Shown: positions 40,108 to 62,392, counted from the first letter of the stretch. The stretch is 64,000 bases of DNA from Sitta carolinensis (GCA_032173965.1 JAVUNC010000005.1:2604001-2668000), one strand, 5' to 3'. The notes: generated by a model from the letters alone, not told the origin. Program-made: numbers and translations.

Positions 40108-42154
40108 CATCTGTCCCTCATCTTGAGCTATTATTATAATTTTGAATACTTCTTCTGGAATGACTCAGTCTCTGCTGCAGACTTTGTCCTGATTCTGATT
40201 GATCAGCAGAGACATGGATCAGGAAAACATGGCATTTATATGAGGGAGAATAGCTGCCCAAGCTCAAAATGAATTTTCTTTCTCCAGATCTCCTCTTTGA
40301 TACCTAACCTTAGAATTTTAATCTGGTTTTTCTATCTACCATGATAATTGGGAGTTACAACCAGCTGGGTACGGTGTGGTTTGTGGATGGAGGAACAGAT
40401 GGATTTTAAGCACGGACTTCACAAAGCTCCCAATTCTGAAGGACTTTGTACGTATCAAACCTGAACCAAAATCAATAAGGATACATCTCATCCATGGCTT
40501 TATACCATGCCCTGCCTGAGACCCCAATTTGGATGTCACACACAGCAGTGAGTTTGGGCCCAGACTCTGAATTTATGATGAAAAATAAATTTCCCTCCCC
40601 ACTCTGAACAAAACTGGCTCACACTCTGCAGCTCCTGTCCTCCTGCTCTCTCTCCCTCATCAATTCTCTTTTCCCTTTCACACATCAGCTGCAAACATCT
40701 CATTTGGCTGGGATGCTGAAGGCAGGCTCATCTCTGGCAGTTCCAGACTGTTGATTCAATCAGCTCTTACATCAGCACTAACACAAGTAAGTGAAAAAGG
40801 CTCTTGAATTTCATCACCTTGCTAAAAAACTCGGATGGATTTCTGGAAGGATTATTCGATTTGCTTCACTAGGTTTTATAAAGGTTTGTACACAGCATTT
40901 AAACTATTGTTATTTACTTTTAACAAGCTATTTATGTCCTACTCTCAACTGCCTAATCAATACTGCTCTTCCATCTGTTCCCAGATCCTGACATCAGCAA
41001 ATTTCAGTTCTCTGCTGAGTGAGTAAAAGGGAAGGAATAATTTAAACACAGTGAGTGACTGAGAGAAAAAGAGCCCGAAGGAGACTGAGATGAACTAAAT
41101 CTCCATGTCCAAAGATGGCCAGACATGCAGGAATTGTGGATCCAAGTCCTCAACTTGGTAAGGATATTGCTGAGAGCATTGAAGGAAGATGCTAGGATTC
41201 AGAGTAGATAAAAGTGGTTTCTTTCTCTCACAGGAAGAATATTTTGATTCTCATTAAAGCTACTTGAATAAATTTTCTTTCTAGTTAATGTGTTGAGGCT
41301 TCTGGATGTTTCTTTACTTTGCCCTGAAATAGACCCAGGGGCTTCACCCAGGCATGACTGGCACAAAGTAACTTCTGAAATAATTCTGGAGAGATGAAAT
41401 CCCCCCTCTGTGGGCTGAAAGATGAGAGAAGGATGAACATCTGCACGTGCAGAGGGGTGCAGAAGAGCTGAGGGTTGTTCCAAAGGGAAGAGGTCTCAGC
41501 CCGTTTCTGCCCTGCCATTGCCAAGGACTCAGGAGAGACTGGAATGCTTTACAGTGGTGTAAATCTGGAATAATAACATTGAATTTTTTTATGAGGTTGC
41601 TTCAGCATGGGCTGATTTCTCCTTTGGGAAAATGGGCTGATTTGGAGATGGCAGGTCTAGGAAGAGAGGGACCAGGGCACTTTGTTCAGCCCGTGGCATT
41701 ATCAGCAGGAACTTCGGCAGTTTATCACAGGGATCACACCTGGGTTTGCTTCACAGCATTTTTGGTGCTTACTATCAAAGTAATAAACACTTAGCACTCC
41801 AGGGGCAGGCTATAAGAGGGTTATAAGTTTGTCTGACAATAGTAATAAGTCCTAACTGACTGTAGAGGGAGCTGAGGTTGTGCTTAGTCAGGTACAGACA
41901 CCTACACTATACACACTCTAGCACAGGTATAAATCACAGACCTGATTTCTACAGCACTTTAATGTTACCTGGGCTGTAAATGTGTCACAGACACAATATT
42001 GGCTCAGTCCTGGTGTTGCTCTTACAGGCAGCTGGAGAGTGTTTCATTGGACTTGTTTGTTGATCCCCTGTTTGGGATGGGATCAGCTTTCCTCTCCATG
42101 TGCCTCTGCTGATCGTGTGGGAGAACTCCCTGTCTTGTTGAGCTGGACCCTTGG

Positions 42155-42240
42155 ACTGCCTGGCAGTGTTGGATTAATGGCTGGAATCCATGGCATTAGA
42201 TGTCTTTTTCAATCTAAGCAATCATATGATTCCATGATCC
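42155..42240 (+). mobile_element. CR1 3'-end fragment
   Basis: GTGTTGGATTAATGGCTGGA, GATGTCTTTTTCAATCTAAG and the terminal ATGATTCCATGATCC fit a CR1 3' end in forward orientation. Confidence 0.82.
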
Positions 42241-44305
42241 CTATGGCTAAAGTCAGACGAAAAAAATAAGGCTTGTCCTGTCATGGAAAATAGATTCCAA
42301 ACTTAAAATACAACTCAGGTCTACAACCCTGAAGAAAAGGGATCCTTACCATATTAAGCAAGGTTTATGTAATTTGCAGAGCCACTCAAATAAAAACACT
42401 TTCCACTGTATCAGCACTCTCCTCTGTATCAGCAGAAGAAGCACAAGGTTAACCCAAAATCTCTAATCAAATGAACAGGCAGACGTGTGGGGCTGATTCC
42501 CTGGGGTAAACCAGGCATTGTGCCGGGGACACTGAGCTACAGCTGTGGTAAGTCATGGGGGAAAGCTGCCTCCACAGGAGAGCTGAGTTATTTCCCCTGA
42601 AAATGAAGAGCTTCTTCACAGTTTCACCACTCTTCAGTGTCAGTGTTTGGCTGAGTACTGATGGTGAGGAAGCAATGTGCATTTCAGAGAGTGACTCCAC
42701 TGCAACCAGTCTATTATTTCTTTACACCAAGAAAAAAATACACATTTCCTCCTGCAATGGCCCTCTGCAGCCCCAGCCTTGAATTTTCCTTCTCAGCTAG
42801 GTCTAGACATAAAATTTTGGAAGACTTTGGAAGCACGAGATCTTAACCTCCCATATGCTCCTGTGCTGATAAAGAACCCCATCACAGCTCCCCAGAGCTC
42901 CACTGGAGACCCTCCATTTGGAACATGGGAAATGCTGCAAGGTGGTTGCTGCTGCTAGAAACAGTGGCTTGAGCTGTTACAGCTGTCTCTCTTCAGTGGT
43001 TATTCACAGAAGTCTGTGAAAGCATTGCTGATTCTCAATAAGGTATTTAATTGAAATATTAAGGTACTTAGTTCTCATTTCAGAAGGTTCGAGCCCTGCT
43101 TTTGGTTGTTTTTCAGCAAAAGCTGCTGTGGTCTTTTGTGGAGGCTTTCTATTTATTCTTTTCTTTTCAGTACACCCAAAGAAAAAGAAGCAAGTCTGTG
43201 ATTTGGTGTAGAGACAGCCCAGCACAAAGGAAAAACTAGCATTCCTCTTCCCATCTGAATTCCAGTGCCACTGGATCTCCTGAGGAACCAAACCACATTT
43301 TTAAGCTTTAACATCTTTACAAGAAAGGTCTCTCAGTGTCACTGCTGACCTGTACCTCTCTATCTCAAAAATGCCACTGTGCCCAGGGATTTATTATCCC
43401 TGTGATGATTGTGTGCTCCATTTGCCTCATTTTGTCAGGTTTTTTCACTTTTTTCATTCTGCCCAGAATGACCAGAACTGTGTTGATTTGCTGGGTGGAT
43501 TATTGCTCCTTTCAATGAGCATTGCTATTTTGTCCCTTTTTCTCCACTGCTTTGGCCCCATGACATTTTTTTGGGCAGGAAGAGGAGAGGCAATGAGAGG
43601 TTATATCTTGAGCAATTTCACCCTGGTGGAAAATACCAATAACTTAAAATAAATATGCTCACTGAGATATCACATTATCCTGCTGAGCTCATGTACAGCA
43701 GAGATAAAATGGCTTTTTTAGAAGTGATTTTTCTTTCTCCACCAGCTGAATGGAATATCAAAATACACAATTTAAAGTAACTGTTAGAAAAAAGGTTACA
43801 CATGATACTATCAACAGAAGGGAGCTGAAAATTAAATGGAAATGATTACTGAAGAACTCATTTCCTTTGCTACTGGGAGGCTAACAACAATAATAAAATA
43901 GAATTTAGAAGTGAAAGCTGAGATTCTTTCTTTGATGTCTGAATATTTTCGGTTTATGTTCCTTTAAAATAAAAGGCCACATCATAAATTAAATGTGATA
44001 CTTAATTTTTATTTTCTCTCCACTCAAGCAGCATGTTTTCCTCTAGGTGATTATTAAAATAATGATTCACCTCCCCAGCTGCTGTGCACTGGCAGGTTTT
44101 TGTTTAGGCAGAGGAGCAGCCTGAGTTGGGCGATCGCTGGGTCCCACACAGGCAGAATCCAGCTGATTCTTGGAACAGAAATTAAGGTTTGGTTTTTGAT
44201 TTTTTTTTTTTCTAATTCAACATATGAAAATTCAGAATGAGAAAGAGCTGATGCCCTTGAGCTTAATTGTAACTGAGCATCTCCTATGATGTATCTCCTG
44301 TGATT

Positions 44306-44575
44306 GAATCACAGAATGGTTTGGGTTGGAAGGGACCTTAAAGCCCATTTCATTCCACTCCCTGCCATGGGCAGGGACACCTTCCACTATCCCAGGTTGC
44401 TCCAAGCCCTGTCCAGCCTGACTTGGACACTTCCAGGGGTCTAGGGGCAGCCACAGCTTCCCTGTGCCAGGGCCTCACTACTGTCTGAGTTAAAAAAAAA
44501 AAAAAATAATAAAAAAATTTCTTAACATCTGGTCTAAACCTACCTTCTTTTAGCTTGAAATGTTTTCCTTCAAGA
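44306..44575 (-). mobile_element. CR1 3'-end fragment interrupted by an A-rich tract
   Basis: The plus strand starts GAATCACAGAATGGTTTGGG and reads through GGTTGGAAGGGACCTTAAAG and CAGGTTGCTCCAAGCC. The reverse strand retains the ORF2 tail HFKLKEGRFRPDVKKFF. An A-rich run at 44492-44517 sits inside it and separates two otherwise recognisable CR1 parts. Confidence 0.93.
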
Positions 44576-47500
44576 GCAAAGACAATTCTCAAAATACCAC
44601 AACTACTGAGCTTGGTGTCTCTCTCATTATCACTGCTTTAGTATGGGAGAAGGGAATATGCCTGCCAGTGAAAATGGGAATGCAGTGCCTCTGGTCCCCC
44701 TTAATGAGGATGTACCAGGAGGATGGAGGATTTCCTTCATGAAGTTTCTTTAGCAACTGCAGAAAAGATGTTGATAATTCATTTTTCATGTTTCTTCTTA
44801 CAAGACTTGGCTGGTTGAGTGCAGGTACCTGCTGGAGGGTGAACTCCAGACCTGATTCTGCTACTTACAGAGAGGTGTCCGTGGCTGTTGGGGATATTTT
44901 GGGGAAATAGGTCTGTGGGATATGTCACAGGTTGTAGGACAAACACATATTTAGCAAAAGTTCTCCAGGATAACCCAGGGTGTCTCAGAGATGCTACCTG
45001 ACTAAAAGCAGGCAGTTAAACTGCATTCCTCTGTTACAGACAGCCTAATTAAAATACTTGAATTGGGACCTGAATTCAGATTCAAAGCTGAAATATTTGG
45101 ATTTCTAGGGGAGATGTCAGAGCAGCAGGGCTACCTAGGAGGCCAGATCAGAGCCATTCTGGTCTCAGGCTGTCACATCCTCTGAAATCTCCAAAAGTTC
45201 TGTGCTTTGGCTACAAAAGCAACAAAGGATGGTACTGATGGCTTTGAAGGAAAACAGCAGAGCTCTGATTGAAACCAATGGATGAAGGGAAGTGTTACAT
45301 AACATTACACCAACCTGTATCCCTCTTTTCTTCCTTACTTGCCTTTTCTGCACTTGCTTCACCTTCCACAACTCAATGCTGTTTTTTCCTTTGTTTCATC
45401 TCTCATCTATTTTTCAATTCTATCTTTGTGTACATGAACATCGAGGTGATGTAGGTGATAGAGGACTCTAAAGTGCCTTTTACCAACAGTGGAAGGGACC
45501 TCACTGCAGTGGGTACAGTCACTGGGCTGCACCCAGTGCCAGTTACAGAAGAGCTAAAAATACACTTATTTCCTGTATTTCGCCATCTCTGCTTGTGCTG
45601 TGATGTACCAGAGATAACATTTCTGTGTAAGCAAGGAAGGTACAAAAGCTTCCTGAGCTCTGCACTGAGATCTCTGCTGGCTTCACAGCACAACACACTT
45701 TGAGTCACACACTGATGAGGATCTGGTGGCTGCAGGTGATGTGGCATCCCTGGAGTGAGGGAGCAGGTTATGTTCCAGCTGAGAGCTCTGATGTGGGTTT
45801 TAGATATCTAATGTACAAATATAATTACAAAGGGAGGAGCATTTCCACTGCCAGGACCCACTCATTGGAGTTGTGTTATCGGACAGGAACTTTTGGTGAC
45901 ACCCTTTACTGCAAGAGTGGGCAAAGTTCTCTTTCCTTTCAGCACAGGCTGCAAGGAGCATGGTGGGGTGCAGGACCAAGCTTGGTTTTCTCTTCTGAAA
46001 GCTGAGGAGCTGCGAGACCAACCCACCTCCTCTTGGAAGGCTTTGCAGGAGTGCTCAAATCAGGGCTGTCGTTTACAGGTGACTCCCACTCATCCTGATT
46101 TGGTGGATGCCAACAAGTAGGAATACATACATCCATCGAGTGAGGCAGCACGACTGAGGAAGGAGCATTTGGCTGCTGGGGACTCCCAAAACTTGAGTTG
46201 AAGCAGGTGGTGCTGGAGGTCAGACCCTGATGTTTGTTGGTGCCTTGGTCCTGCAGTGGTCCTGCATGGTCTCTGTGATCCCACAGGGCTCCAGAACAGG
46301 ATTGAGCCTTCAGCAAATGAATCTACTACACCATAAAATGAACACTGAGAGAAAGAAAGAGAAATCAGATAGGAATGGAGGTGCCAGGTTCAGCTAAGGC
46401 AAAGGAGCATCTCTGTGGGTACCTGGGCTCCTGCTCTCTCTGCGTGGGTGTTTGGCTTTCAGCCCTCCCTGGCTGTTATCTCTCAATCACTGCCACCACA
46501 GGAAAGCGTTTGCTGCTTCCCACGTCACTCACACCCCAGGGGCACAGCTGGGACACACAGCCAGCACATTTGTGGTGGCTTGTACCCACTCCCCCCATCT
46601 CCCTGCCCCCACCCTCAATGGGTTTATTGGGTTTTCAAGCTGAAGATGCCTTGCAGAGAGAAGCGAGTGCTTCTTCTTGTGGTTTGCATCAAAAGCTTCA
46701 CACTAATCCTAACGCTGTGCCTGCTCTAGCAGCTATCAACCAGTTCCTTCACAAGTCATGATTACTTGTGGTTCTATGGGACCACAGCTGGAGTGCAGAG
46801 AGTCCTCCTTCTGATCAGAGAGGTGTTAAAACCTGTTTCTCTTCAGTGACTTAACCACAAGAGGTGAACCAGCACCTTCCTTCCTTAGGCCGTGCTCTTG
46901 GGCTGTCCCTACATTGGTGTCAAGACCAAACTGCTGTGCTGCTGCAAAGAGAACATCCCTAAGAGTCCTTCAGGGATACTGCCAGTCTTCAAATGCTTAG
47001 AAATGCAGTCTCTAGTCTGGGTCAGGCTGGCCAGACTCTGTCAGAGTCGTGGACTCACTCAGGCCCTCACAGGACTTGGCTGACCCAGCCTCATTCAGGT
47101 GTCAAAGGAAGATGTCCAAAGTCACCCTCTTCCAATAACGACCTCTGCACATCTCTGCAACCCCTCTTGAGTTACCAGACCCCATTCAGAGCTGTGGCAC
47201 CTTCTGGTAGCAAAATGGAACATTTCACTCTCTTCATGGATACCTTTGCACAGCACCAGATCCTCGGTTTAGGTACTGCCCTGTGGAGCAGTTACAGCTG
47301 TACAAGTGCTTGATGCTGCTGTGTATTTACGGGATGAAATTCCCCTGGGGAATGATCCCCAGACAGCACAGAGCCATTTTAATGGATTTTCTAAGCACCT
47401 CTGTTCTTTGTCCCTATTTAATCACCTCAATGCCCATTTCCCAATTACACACAACATTTTATTAAACTGTACCAACAGCACTGGCATTTAAAAAATTCAT

Positions 47501-48040
47501 ATTAACCACCCCGGTTAAACATGATGACCAGCTCCACAAACTGTGAGCACAGATCCCCCTCCTGCATTTCATACAGCACAAACAAGGATTTCATCAGTCA
47601 CTGGACTGAAACCCTTCTCAGGTTGTTCTGCTCTTCTGGGTAACTTCAGGCACTTCAGCCCTTGCTCCTGCTGGATTCTGTGCCTGCAGTCACTGCCAGT
47701 GATATCCCAGCACTGCCTGTAAGGCTGCATTCATCCTGTTGGGAGGTCCAAATCAGCAGCCTGGACTAGTAGAGCCAGGAAGTCACCTGAAGGGAACCTG
47801 ATTTTGGGGTTACTCACCTTCTAGAGCTTTTCTTCTCTGTGGACTGGAGGTCGATGCAACAAAGCTCCAAACGTATGTTCTTCAAATAGATCCCAACACC
47901 AGATTGACTGCCTAAGCCTAGGCTGTTACAAAATCTTTTTAGGCTCTGACTTGATTTTGACCCAGCTTTTCACAGGTATCTCAGTGGCAAGCAGTAACTG
48001 GGTGGTTTCACAAATCTCCAACCTCAGAAAACAGTGCACC

Positions 48041-48046
48041 TTTATT
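48041..48046 (-). promoter_or_regulatory. PRKCQ: Candidate PRKCQ poly(A) signal (AATAAA)
   Basis: TTTATT on the plus strand reads AATAAA on the gene's strand. It is the first canonical hexamer after the stop at 49209; I scanned the interval and found no other AATAAA or ATTAAA. Whether it is used needs transcript data. Confidence 0.4.
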
Positions 48047-48080
48047 TAAAAGGATCCCATGATCAAAGGATAACAGAAAT

Positions 48081-48104
48081 GACTTTTTTTTAAAAAAAAA
48101 GTCT
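48081..48104. other. 24-bp perfect palindrome (GAC T9 A9 GTC)
   Basis: The two arms are exact complements with no loop. The site lies inside the predicted PRKCQ 3' UTR, about 40 bases upstream of the candidate poly(A) signal on the gene's strand. It could form a hairpin in the transcript. Confidence 0.9.
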
Positions 48105-49208
48105 TTTTATATACCACCTATATTCCCACAGCCTGCAAAGGGATAGAACACACAGCAAAATGTCAGGAGGTGGAGGCCAGGGCCACCCTCACCTGATGTG
48201 CCTCCTGCCCTGTGACCATCGTGTGCAGCTGTGACCTGTGTGCCAAAAAGCTGGGACATCATTTAGAGAAAGAGAAACAGGATCAGTTAGCACCTTTCAG
48301 GTGAAATACCCCAATTCTGTCAGTAGAAGGCCACTCCTACAATGCTTAAATAATATTTGATGAAATGTGTTGCATTTTTCTCATGTGGTTTTAGGTTAAA
48401 ATGTCAGAAAGCCCCATGGAGATCTTGCCCTGAGTCTGGTGTGTGAGAACACTTAAAGTTTTAGAACAGGGTTCTTGAAGCATCTTGCAACTTCCCATCC
48501 TTCCTGCTCAGGCACTAAGTGCAAACCCCTGTTTTTCTGTACTGATCTTGGCACTTCCTTTGGTAGCCATCCATTGAGATGTGCAGATGGTGGAATGGGC
48601 ACCTGAAAAAAGTCTCTTTGTCCCATGGGGAAAAATTGAGTTGTAACACCTGTGAACAGCATTTTTTGAAGTGTGTAGGGAGCAAATTTCTTCTTCAAAG
48701 CTGTGCACAGTTTGGCAATTCTGCACATGTACAAGTGGAGGTTACCAAAGCATCCAACCTGAGTCTTCCCTGATACCCTCAGGCCTTGAGCAAACCACTT
48801 TTCCTTCAGAAGAAGGTGGGTTTGGGTCAGAGTTGCAGAAATGGGCACTGACATCACCAGAAGCTCAAATATACTTATTTTTCTTCACAGAGAAACCTGT
48901 TGGCTGTGTGTACAAGTAGTGGGGAACAGGTTTTGGAACCTCCTCATTTTCAGAAGCTCTCAACTTTAAGAACATGGGGAAGAGAGAGAAGAGAGACCAA
49001 AAGTTACTACAAAGAAACTTTATCACCAATGAAGAGTGGGCTGGCATCTGCTATGGACTGGAATCAGTCAGAAGTCTCCAGGCATGGTACAAACTTTCAC
49101 TGAGGTGCTTCTTTCTGGAGTGCTCCTGATAAAAATAACCATGCACAGTCTTCAGTTGACAAAGTGCTACTCAAATCATTACAGACAATTCCTTCAGTAA
49201 GGCAGATC

Positions 49209-58877
<9,669 letters not shown>

Positions 58878-59281
58878 CTAGAGGAAGAGACAAGGTGAGA
58901 ATAAATAAGGGGTGGTGAAGAGTGAGGTAAAAGTTTAAATATTTAAAAAAAATAAATCGCTCAGAAAGCACTCAAAAAGAGGAAGGAAAGTATTACTGTG
59001 AGGGTTTTGGAAAGAAAGCAGCTTCTCCTTTTGACTCCTCATTTCTCCTCTTGGTTCCCTAAGCCCATGCTCACACTCCCTGCTCTGGTTTCTATAAACA
59101 CCATTAGAAAACACTGCAAAGACACTTCATAATCAGCTGGGGCCATGGATTTTTATCAGCAGAGCTCCAGCCTCAAGGAAAGAGGTCAATAACTTTACAG
59201 TGCTTGTCTGATGGACAAGCTTCTCAGGAAACTAGTGGAAAAGGCAAAAAACACTCTCAGCTCTCCTCTGGTCCCCAGCCT

Positions 59282-60126
59282 AGTACAGCATCCATCCCAG
59301 TATAATATCCATCCCAGTATAATATCCATCCCAGTACAGCATCCATCCCAGTATAATATCCATCCAGTACAGTATCCATCCCAGTACAGTATCCATCCCA
59401 GTATAATATCCATCCCAGTATAATATCCATCCCAGTACAGTATACACCCCAGTACAGTATCCATCCCAGTATAATATCCATCCCAGTACAGTATACACCC
59501 CAGTATAATATCCATCCCAGTATAATATCCATCCCAGTACAGTATCCATCCCAGTATAATATCCATCCAGTACAGTATCCATCCCAGTACAGTATCCATC
59601 CCAGTACAGTATCCATCCCAGTATAATATCCATCCCAGTATAATATCCATCCCAGTACAGTATCCACCCCAGTACAGTATCCATCCCAGTACAGTATCCA
59701 TCCCAGTACAGTATCCATCCCAGTACAGTATCCATCCCAGTATAATATCCATCCCAGTATAATATCCATCCCAGTACAGTATCCACCCCAGTACAGTATC
59801 CAACCCAGTATAATTTCCATCCCAGTATAATATCCACTCCAGTATAATATCCATCCCAGTACAGTATCCATCCCAGTACAGTATCCATCCCAGTACAGCA
59901 TCCATCCCAGTACAGTATCCACTCCAGTATAATATCCATCCCAGTACAGTATCCATCCCAGTATAATATCCATCCCAGTACAGTATCCATCCCAGTATAA
60001 TATCCATCCCAGTATATCCATCCCAGGATAATATCCATCCCAGTACAGTATCCAACCCAGTATAATATCCATCCCAGTATAATATCCACTCCAGTATAAT
60101 ATCCAACACAGTACTGTATCCATCCA
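59282..60126. repeat. 17-bp minisatellite, about 50 copies, two interspersed unit types
   Basis: There are head-to-tail copies of a 17-bp unit with no spacers. Type C reads AGTACAGTATCCATCCC and type T reads AGTATAATATCCATCCC; they differ at positions 5, 7 and usually nothing else. I count about 50 units by hand, slightly more type C than T. Type T units mostly come in adjacent pairs separated by runs of one to five type C units. Units 5 and 17 lack one C, and one unit near 60011 is shortened to 14 bp. Minor variants end in CACCCC, ACTCC or CAACCC. The array lies in a PRKCQ intron and would be transcribed as the complement of this strand. No stop codon occurs on that strand. Confidence 0.97.
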
Positions 60127-60509
60127 GTGGTGTGACTTCAATCTGGAGTCACCTGCATTCCTGCACAGCTTCTGTGGAGACACCTGGGTCTGACTTTTCC
60201 AAGTTATCAGAGACACCGACCAGACACAGCAATTTGTTTTAAGCACATGCTTGATTTCAAGCCTGAAAGCTGCTCTGGGTAACTTGCTGGTGGGGAAAGT
60301 AATGAATTGCTCATATTTCTAGATACCCATTGAGCACTTGCATGTCAGAGAAGCCTGGAAAATGTTGAGTTCTTGTCCCCAGTTTCATGCAACCATCGGT
60401 TGTTCAAGCAGGGCAGTGAAAAACTCTCCTTCTGGTACACAGAAATGATGAAATTTCTCTCTATATAATGAGCAGAACTGATCACTGAAGTTTCCTTTCC
60501 AATCTATGA

Positions 60510-60618
60510 TACAGAATCATGGAATAACAGAATGGTTTGGGTTGGAAGGGACCTTAAAGACCCCTAAGTTCCATCCCCCTGCCATGGGCAGGGACACCTC
60601 CAACTAGAACAGGTTGTT
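60510..60618 (-). mobile_element. Short CR1 3'-end fragment in a PRKCQ intron
   Basis: ACAGAATCATGGAATAACAG, GGTTTGGGTTGGAAGGGACC and CCATGGGCAGGGACACCTCC match a CR1 terminus in reverse. It lies 380 bp beyond the minisatellite. Confidence 0.92.
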
Positions 60619-62392
60619 CATGTACATGACACTGATCCTCTCACAGCTTCATCAGCCAAAACTTCACCACCAGAACCCTGCAGAAGCTTTAGCAAGGTTT
60701 AGATTGATCCTTTCCACGCTGAATTGTCTCCACAAAGCAGAAAGGACACCTTTTTCTGGAGGAGAAGGATCTGCTCGCTGAGTTATGGTCCCAGTTTAAA
60801 CTTCTGTTTTGGGAATCTCACCTTTTGTGCATAAATGCAGGAATAAAACAAAATGGATGTGGTATTTTCTTCCCCTCAAAAGCCTCTCTCTGCTCTGTAC
60901 ACACCTGAAGTCAGTCATCTCTAGGCTATGCTATAAAGTTTATGAATAGCATCCTTGTGTTGCCTATTGCCCATTACATTTTTTTCTGAGGGGGGAAAGA
61001 GAGTTATTTTCACTTATATTTTTAACATTTGAAGGCTTTTATCCATAAGATCTAATGTAAGTATCTCTGGCAGCAAGCCAAGAGCTGGCTATGTTAAAAA
61101 ACCACAAAAGTGCTTGTTCCTTTCAAACAACAGCTGTCTGCTCTAATTTGTGCAATTTCTTTAGCCAGATCCTCTTAATTACAGCACTCTTATTTAAATG
61201 GACTCACTGGAAACTCCACCTGTTATCCAACAAGCTCAAAGCCAGATCTGGCCTCCTGGGGAAAGAATACAAATTCCATCACTAAACCAAATGGGTGCAG
61301 GTTTTCAGTGTTTCTTGCATCTGCAGGGGGCTGTGCATGGAAATGAGTTCCAGCAAGCAAAAAGGCCAAAGAAGGGTGGGAAATTTAGTGAAAAAATGCA
61401 TAAATCTCGGAAGCAACATGAGCTCAGGAGCTCATTCAGGAAAGTATTTGAACAGATGCTTTTTGGGAAGGTACACAGGGAGGTGATGGGGTTTAGCCAA
61501 CAACACACCAGCAACCACGTGTGTCCTGCTGGGACTGAAGAAACCTCATGGGTCTTGAAAGGGGCCAGACTCAGCTTTAGTAGGCTGGGAAGGAGAAAAT
61601 CCCTCAGTTCTCCTGTAAAATCCACTGATTTTGGCTACATCTTATCACACATCTCTAACTAACTTGAAATTCATGTTTATCCAGTAGAATGAGCAGTCAC
61701 GCTCTGCTTGTTCATGGATTTGAGCAGCCATCTGAAGTACCTGTTTAACTGAACCCAGGGACTCTGACTTGAAACTGGGGACTCTGGCAGCACCCTTGAG
61801 GGAGGAAAAGGTGGAGCAACCCCTCAGATTAATTTACAACCACATATACAAACCCTGTTGCTCAACTGCCTTAAGCTGTGAATCTGGAGAATAGAAACTT
61901 AGGAATGTTTAGCACTGAAGTTTATGATATATCAGGTGTTATAGAAGGGTGCATAAACCCGACTGAAAAGACATGCAGCATTACTCTGCCTTTCCTGCTC
62001 TGGGACTTGGAAGTTGCTTCTTAAGAAGTGCAGATGTCTGGAATAGCTCGTGGAGGAGAACTGGCTGAGATCAGCCCGACGTCATTAGGAGGGGTAACCA
62101 AGAAGGGCAAAGTGCAACAACTTCCTGGTGTCAGCTTCCTAGGTCTGACAAGAGCACATTAAACATGGGAAGTGGCAAAACCCATTCTTGAAACCACTGA
62201 AAATTCAAGAAAGTGCTAGAGGTAAAAGGGTCAGAGTGGCGCAGAGGACATCCTGGCAGACAGGCTCCAGCTTCACTTCCTCTTGTCCTGGGAAAGTTCA
62301 CTGATGACTCCTGCCTGCTGCTGAGAGGCTCTGGAGCCTGCCAGCACTTGCAGTGGGCAAGGGGAGATTGAGGGGGTATTATCTGGTTGAAA

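Larger units (their letters stand above)
37777..48019. other. Intergenic region between a CR1 copy and the PRKCQ 3' end
   Basis: It carries A19 and T44 tracts and two CR1 fragments, and is otherwise AT-rich unique sequence. The minus frame at 39566-40024 (152 codons) is unrecognised and abuts the pyrimidine tract. An alternative PRKCQ poly(A) hexamer lies at 47458-47463. Confidence 0.6.
48020..49208 (-). other. PRKCQ: Probable PRKCQ 3' untranslated region
   Basis: The region lies directly downstream of the PRKCQ stop. The first canonical AATAAA on the minus strand after the stop is at 48041-48046, which would give a 3' UTR of about 1.2 kb. This boundary is inferred. A second AATAAA at 47458-47463 is an alternative. 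The region carries a 24-bp perfect palindrome at 48081-48104 and no recognised repeat. Confidence 0.45.

Noticed and set aside
59282..60126. CRISPR-like array
   Set aside because: The units are directly contiguous with no unique spacers, and the host is a vertebrate nuclear genome.
59282..60126. G-quadruplex array on the minus strand
   Set aside because: Each unit supplies a single GGG with about 14 bases between runs, too long for a stable structure by usual criteria.
59195..60246. Three long minus-strand open frames (304, 329 and 269 codons) as protein genes
   Set aside because: They are a by-product of a stop-free 17-bp repeat, lie inside a PRKCQ intron, and spell one repeat in all frames. 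No splice or promoter context supports a gene.
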